From: Austwickia sp. TVS 96-490-7B
GTDB lineage: Bacteria; Actinomycetota; Actinomycetes; Actinomycetales; Dermatophilaceae
Length of the DNA: 64,000 nt
Direction: 5' to 3'
Assembly: GCF_019331795.1 (NCBI RefSeq)
Contig: NZ_JAHPZL010000008.1
Span: 124,001-188,000 of the forward strand
Under the pieces are notes generated by a model. It did not search any database, was not told where the DNA came from, and saw only the letters and a program-made list of their open reading frames with translations. Below are positions 60,845 through 64,000 of this stretch, piece after piece. The position numbers were made by a program, and so were the translations under genes. How positions within the stretch are numbered: the stretch's first letter is position 1; each line of letters opens with the position of its first letter.

Positions 60845-61306
60845 GTGTCGACACCATCGGTTCCGGTCCGGGCGATCCGCTTGGATATCGACCTTCCGCT
60901 CCCGGCGTACGCCCGTGATGGCGACGCCGGGTTGGACCTGTACGCCCGAGACGAGGTGACTTTGGCGGCGGGTGAGCGTGCTCTGGTGCGCACCGGGCTG
61001 GCTGTGGCTATTCCTCAGGGGTTCGTGGGTTTGGTCCATCCGCGCTCTGGGCTGGCGGCGAGATTAGGGGTGGGGATGGTGAACGCCCCAGGCACGATCG
61101 ACAGCGGTTATCGCGGCGAGATCATGGTCAACCTGATCAACCATGACCCGGCGGAGTCGGTGAGTTTGCAGCGTGGCGACCGGATCGCCCAGCTGGTGGT
61201 GCAACCGGTGGTGAAGGTCGACCTCGTCGAGGTTGATCACCTTCCCCCCAGCGAGCGGGGTGAATCAGGACACGGCTCCAGTGGTGGTTTCGCACAGGCA
61301 GACTAG
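60845..61306 (+). CDS. dut: Deoxyuridine 5'-triphosphate nucleotidohydrolase
   Basis: Hydrolyses dUTP to dUMP, keeping uracil out of DNA. 153 residues from GTG 60845 (GTG 60830 also in frame). The five trimeric dUTPase motifs can be read: [41 protein letters not shown] and the C-terminal [12 protein letters not shown] arm that closes on the active site. Next to DUF4193 and DUF3710, the usual order in the phylum. Confidence 0.95.
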   Translation: MSTPSVPVRAIRLDIDLPLPAYARDGDAGLDLYARDEVTLAAGERALVRTGLAVAIPQGFVGLVHPRSGLAARLGVGMVNAPGTIDSGYRGEIMVNLINHDPAESVSLQRGDRIAQLVVQPVVKVDLVEVDHLPPSERGESGHGSSGGFAQAD

Positions 61307-61370
61307 AGACGACCGCCCGCTGCATGGACGCACGGGCGGGCCGATGAAGACGGCAGTTTGAGGAGTAGGG

Positions 61371-62180
61371 ATGGCACTGTTCCGGCGCCGGCGGCGCGAT
61401 GATGACGACACGGTGGGGCGCCGTGTCCTCGTCACCGACGACCTGGGCTATGACGAGGAGTACGACGAGGAGTACGACGACGCGCTGGTTGATGACCAGG
61501 GTGATGACCGTGCCCCTGAGGTACCGCCGGAACCGACATTCGATCGGGCTCGAACTGGACCTTTCGACCGGGACGAGGTGAGCGACGAGGTTGGTGACCG
61601 CGTCGATCTGGGAAGTCTGTGGTTGGGGTCGATCGGCGGTTGCCAGTTGCGCATTGAGGTCGATCAGCAGAGCGGTGACATTCAGTCGGTGACGACTGAT
61701 CTGTCAGGCAGCTCGATGCAGGTGCAGGCGTTCGCCGCGCCGCGTAGCGGCGGTCTATGGCGGGCGATCCGCACTGAGATCGCGGATTCCATCACCGAAC
61801 GTGGTGGCGCGGTGGACGAGGTGACTGGTCCGTTCGGTCTGGAGTTGTTGACCAGATTGCCCTCGCGGGGGCCGGACGGTCGCACCGTCTATCAGGTGAT
61901 GCGTTTCATCGGGGTGGATGGCCCACGGTGGTTCTTGCGCGCCGTGGTGACCGGTCCGGCAGCCTCGGAGGAAAGGGACATCGTTCCGTTCTACGACATG
62001 ATCGGCAACACTGTGGTGCTGCGTGGCAGCGATGCCCGCCCACCACGGGAGATGCTCCCGTTGCGGTTGCCGAAGGAGCTGACGGAGCCCTCCGAGCCGG
62101 ATTCTGCTGGATCTGGCCCGTTGCGGGTAGATGATCTGAAACCTTTCGAGCGCGGTCCAGAAATCTCTGAGATTCGGTGA
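61371..62180 (+). CDS. DUF3710 family protein
   Basis: A 269-residue protein from ATG 61371. It has a basic start FRRRRRD, then about 60 acidic residues (YDEEYDEEYDD, imperfect DEEY repeats), then the DUF3710 domain beginning RVDLGSLWLGSIGGCQLRIEVD and ending VLRGSDARPPREMLPLRLPKEL. It is always found downstream of dut in actinobacteria; function unknown. The acidic linker is longer than I would expect for the family. Confidence 0.9.
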   Translation: MALFRRRRRDDDDTVGRRVLVTDDLGYDEEYDEEYDDALVDDQGDDRAPEVPPEPTFDRARTGPFDRDEVSDEVGDRVDLGSLWLGSIGGCQLRIEVDQQSGDIQSVTTDLSGSSMQVQAFAAPRSGGLWRAIRTEIADSITERGGAVDEVTGPFGLELLTRLPSRGPDGRTVYQVMRFIGVDGPRWFLRAVVTGPAASEERDIVPFYDMIGNTVVLRGSDARPPREMLPLRLPKELTEPSEPDSAGSGPLRVDDLKPFERGPEISEIR

Positions 62181-62190
62181 GAGACCGCTG

Positions 62191-62565
62191 ATGGCGTCGT
62201 TTCTCTCGCGCATGGCCGGTCGGTTGGCTCGCAGCCCGGAGCAGGTTGATGCCGAGGAGCTGTCCTTGCATTGCGCAGCTCTGGGCACGACTCATATCAG
62301 TGCGGTGCCTAACCGTGAGGTGGTCGAGGTCAGCGGAGAATTACGTTCGTTGACCTTGCCCCCGCGGTCCACCGTGCCGACCTTGACGGCAGAGTTGTAC
62401 GACGGGACCGGCACGATGACCTTGGTGTGGCTAGGACGACGGGAGATTCCTGGGATCTCTCCGGGCGTCCGGTTGCGGGTGCGTGGGCGGGCCACTTACC
62501 GGAAGGGATCTCCCACCATTTTCAATCCTCAGTATCAGATCCTGCCGCGGCATCATGGCGACTGA
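62191..62565 (+). CDS. OB-fold nucleic-acid-binding domain protein
   Basis: A 124-residue single OB-fold. Strands are visible in VVEVSGELRSLTLPPRSTVPTLTAELYDGTGTMTLVWLGRREIPGISPGVRLRVRGRATY and the closing RKGSPTIFNPQYQI. The pattern matches the RecG/ssDNA-binding OB family found between DUF3710 and DUF3159 genes in this phylum. Possibly binds tRNA or ssDNA. Overlaps the DUF3159 start. Confidence 0.88.
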   Translation: MASFLSRMAGRLARSPEQVDAEELSLHCAALGTTHISAVPNREVVEVSGELRSLTLPPRSTVPTLTAELYDGTGTMTLVWLGRREIPGISPGVRLRVRGRATYRKGSPTIFNPQYQILPRHHGD

Positions 62566-63355
62566 ACGCGACGGCGGATCCTCGGCGCGTGCCCTGGACC
62601 AGTCCCTCATCCGCACAGAATCGTTGCCGAGCATTGTCGCAGCACGGCTCGCTGATGGGTCATCAAGTTCTGAGACTCCTGGCACGGTCGAGGAGATGCT
62701 TCGGGAACGTCTGGGGCAGATGCTGGGCGGATGGCGTGGCGCGCTGGAAGCAGCGGTCCCGACAGTCGCTTTCGTGGTGTTTTGGTCGTGGCGATCCGAT
62801 CTGTGGTTAGCCGTTGTTGCGTCGGCGGTGGCAGTCGCGGTCGCGGTCGCAGCCCGGCTTATGCAACGTCAGACGACCCGCTACGCCTTGACATCGGTGT
62901 TCGCGACGGGCTTAGCGGCGTTTTTCGCGCTCCGTTCTGGCCGGGCCGAGGACGCTTTCTTGCCGTCGATCCTGTGGAACCTAGGTCAGGGGCTCATCTA
63001 TCTGCTGTCGGTGGTGGTGCGCTGGCCAGTGATGGGTTTCTTGGTGGCCTTGGCTGATCCGCGGTTGGTTGATGACCCAGAGTCGGTGACCGCTGCGACA
63101 TTCACCCGGTGGCGACGCCACGCCGGGACGGTGCGAGTTTGTGCCCGAATGACATTGGTGCTCTCCGGATTGATGTTGGGTCGAGCTGCGATCATGCTGC
63201 CGCTCTATTTTGCGGAGAAGGTCGCCTGGCTGGGTATCGCGAAGGTCGTGTTGGGCTGGCCAGCGTACCTGGTGGTTGTCGGGGTGATCGCGGCACTGAT
63301 CCTGCGCGGGCATACCCCGTTGGACGACGAACCGGTCGAGAAGAGCTCCACCTGA
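62555..63355 (+). CDS. DUF3159 membrane protein
   Basis: A 266-residue membrane protein from ATG 62555, overlapping the OB-fold stop. After about 65 hydrophilic residues come six to seven helices (AVPTVAFVVFWSW, LWLAVVASAVAVAVAVAARLM, FATGLAAFFALRSGR, LWNLGQGLIYLLSVVV, MTLVLSGLMLGRAAIMLP, AYLVVVGVIAALIL) with a conserved LADPRLVDDPESVTAATFTRWRRHA loop. Transporter-like but unassigned. Last gene of the dut-DUF3710-OB-DUF3159 run; a strong terminator follows. Confidence 0.9.
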   Translation: MATERDGGSSARALDQSLIRTESLPSIVAARLADGSSSSETPGTVEEMLRERLGQMLGGWRGALEAAVPTVAFVVFWSWRSDLWLAVVASAVAVAVAVAARLMQRQTTRYALTSVFATGLAAFFALRSGRAEDAFLPSILWNLGQGLIYLLSVVVRWPVMGFLVALADPRLVDDPESVTAATFTRWRRHAGTVRVCARMTLVLSGLMLGRAAIMLPLYFAEKVAWLGIAKVVLGWPAYLVVVGVIAALILRGHTPLDDEPVEKSST

Positions 63356-63374
63356 CCGGTGCGTGCCTTATCAC

Positions 63375-63415
63375 CCTAGGGGCGTTCCGGTCGGTGTGAC
63401 CGGGACGCCCCTAGG
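63375..63415. terminator. Bidirectional hairpin terminator
   Basis: 18-bp arms (63375-63392 and 63398-63415, CCTAGGGGCGTTCCGGTC) with one mismatch and a 5-nt loop, between the convergent DUF3159 and TrkA-like genes. Confidence 0.72.
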
Positions 63416-63457
63416 CGTTGCTGGGAACTCGCCGAGAGCTAAACCCTCTTCTAGAGG

Positions 63458-64000
63458 TCAGTCCTCTTCGGGCCGTTGAGCGTTGGGGTTGAGCAGATGC
63501 TCCAGCCCGCTTTCAGCTTCTGGGGTGGTGACCAGGAGGAGTTCATCACCAATTTCGAGCAGGTCGTCCGCGGAAGGGGCGATGGCGCGTTGTTCGCGCA
63601 CGATGCAGGTCAAGACGGTGTCCTGGGGCCAGGGCACATCGCTGATGAGGCGGCCAGCCCAAGGGGAGTCGTCGGGCAGGGTCATCTCGACCAGCACTGA
63701 TCTGCTCTGCTGGAACTCGAAGATCCGCACCAGGTTGCCGATGCTGACTGCTTCCTCGACCAATGCCGTCATCAGCCGCGGGGTGGATACGGCGACGTCG
63801 ACGCCCCATCCTTCGTCGAAGAGCCATTCGTTTTTGGGGTTGTTGACCCGGGCGACGGTGCGTGGCACCCCAAATTCGGTTTTGGCGAGTAACGAGACGA
63901 CCAGGTTGGCTTTGTCGTCGCCGGTGGCGGCGACCACCACGTCGCAGCTTTCCAGGCCAGCTTCGTGCAGAGCGGAGATTTCGCAGGCGTCAGCGAGCAA
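63458..64000 (-). CDS. TrkA family potassium uptake protein, N-terminus off window
   Basis: Cytoplasmic NAD-binding gating subunit of a Trk/Ktr potassium channel. The 180 residues seen begin within the Rossmann (TrkA-N) domain (LESCDVVVAATGDDKANLVVSLLAKTEFGVPRTVARVNNPKNEWLF) and end with a TrkA-C domain (VLVEMTLPDDSPWAGRLISDVPWPQDTVLTCIVRE, LEIGDELLLVTTPEAESGLEHLL). The N-terminal dinucleotide glycine motif lies beyond the edge. Often paired with a second trkA gene beside DUF3159 in actinobacteria. Confidence 0.9.
   Translation of the reverse strand: MLADACEISALHEAGLESCDVVVAATGDDKANLVVSLLAKTEFGVPRTVARVNNPKNEWLFDEGWGVDVAVSTPRLMTALVEEAVSIGNLVRIFEFQQSRSVLVEMTLPDDSPWAGRLISDVPWPQDTVLTCIVREQRAIAPSADDLLEIGDELLLVTTPEAESGLEHLLNPNAQRPEED

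Noticed and set aside
1-64000. CRISPR array, insertion sequence, prophage, tRNA or rRNA
   Set aside because: No regularly spaced repeats, transposase or integrase motifs, or cloverleaf/rRNA signatures were found on either strand by reading; a tRNAscan or ISfinder search could still find something missed.

Overview
The window is a high-GC chromosomal segment of an actinomycete, most likely a Micrococcales member near Dermatophilaceae/Intrasporangiaceae. The genus is inferred, not proven. Indicators are the SepH, DUF3040, DUF4193, DUF3710, DUF3159, DUF5998, DUF6504 and DUF7455 families, an Rv2175c-type DNA-binding protein, a PASTA Ser/Thr kinase, class II DAHP synthase, an actinobacterial ferrochelatase with C-terminal cysteines, and topoisomerase IV-type ParE and ParC in addition to presumed gyrase elsewhere. 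No tRNA, rRNA, insertion sequence, prophage or CRISPR array was seen.

Layout. 0-16 kb: DnaQ-type exonuclease (cut by the window edge), a predicted exported metallopeptidase, a long-chain acyl-CoA ligase, two START-like proteins with an ArsA-like ATPase, a ROK sugar kinase, an acyltransferase with a coiled-coil tail, DAHP synthase, a molybdopterin oxidoreductase, and a minus-strand LysM/transglycosylase - PASTA kinase - EamA group. 16-26 kb: Rv2175c-like protein, prenyl diphosphate synthase, MTHFR with an extra C-terminal domain, small conserved actinobacterial genes, DNA polymerase IV and parE. 26-41.8 kb is an accessory block between parE and parC: an AT-richer lipoprotein/PKD pair, a sucrase/ferredoxin-like protein, a glycerol locus (SorC-type regulator, glpD, glpF, glpK) and a compact class III lanthipeptide operon. 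41.8-51 kb: parC, an SDR dehydrogenase and a complete fructose PTS set (fruK, EIIA, EIIBC, HPr, EI). 51-64 kb: a GNAT/acyl-CoA synthetase fusion (Pat-like), DUF5998, a phosphodiesterase, thymidine kinase, sepH, ferrochelatase, an inositol monophosphatase, DUF4193, dut, DUF3710, an OB-fold protein, DUF3159 and a TrkA-type protein (cut by the edge).

The most notable system is the lanthipeptide operon at 34.46-41.59 kb on the minus strand. Two overlooked genes of 29 and 30 codons encode related precursor peptides. Their leaders align with known class III leaders, and each has one C-terminal Ser-x2-Ser-x2-Cys labionin-type motif. They are followed by a terminator-like hairpin, an ABC ATPase, an FtsX-like permease, a LanKC synthetase and a LuxR-type response regulator/histidine kinase pair. 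The cores are about 7-9 residues, unusually small for this class.

Other points of interest are the MTHFR-SnoaL-like fusion, the ArsA-like protein with a P-loop lacking its lysines, shared palindromic elements at the SorC/glp locus, AACAG direct repeats upstream of fruK, and a possibly structured leader ahead of the LysM/transglycosylase gene.
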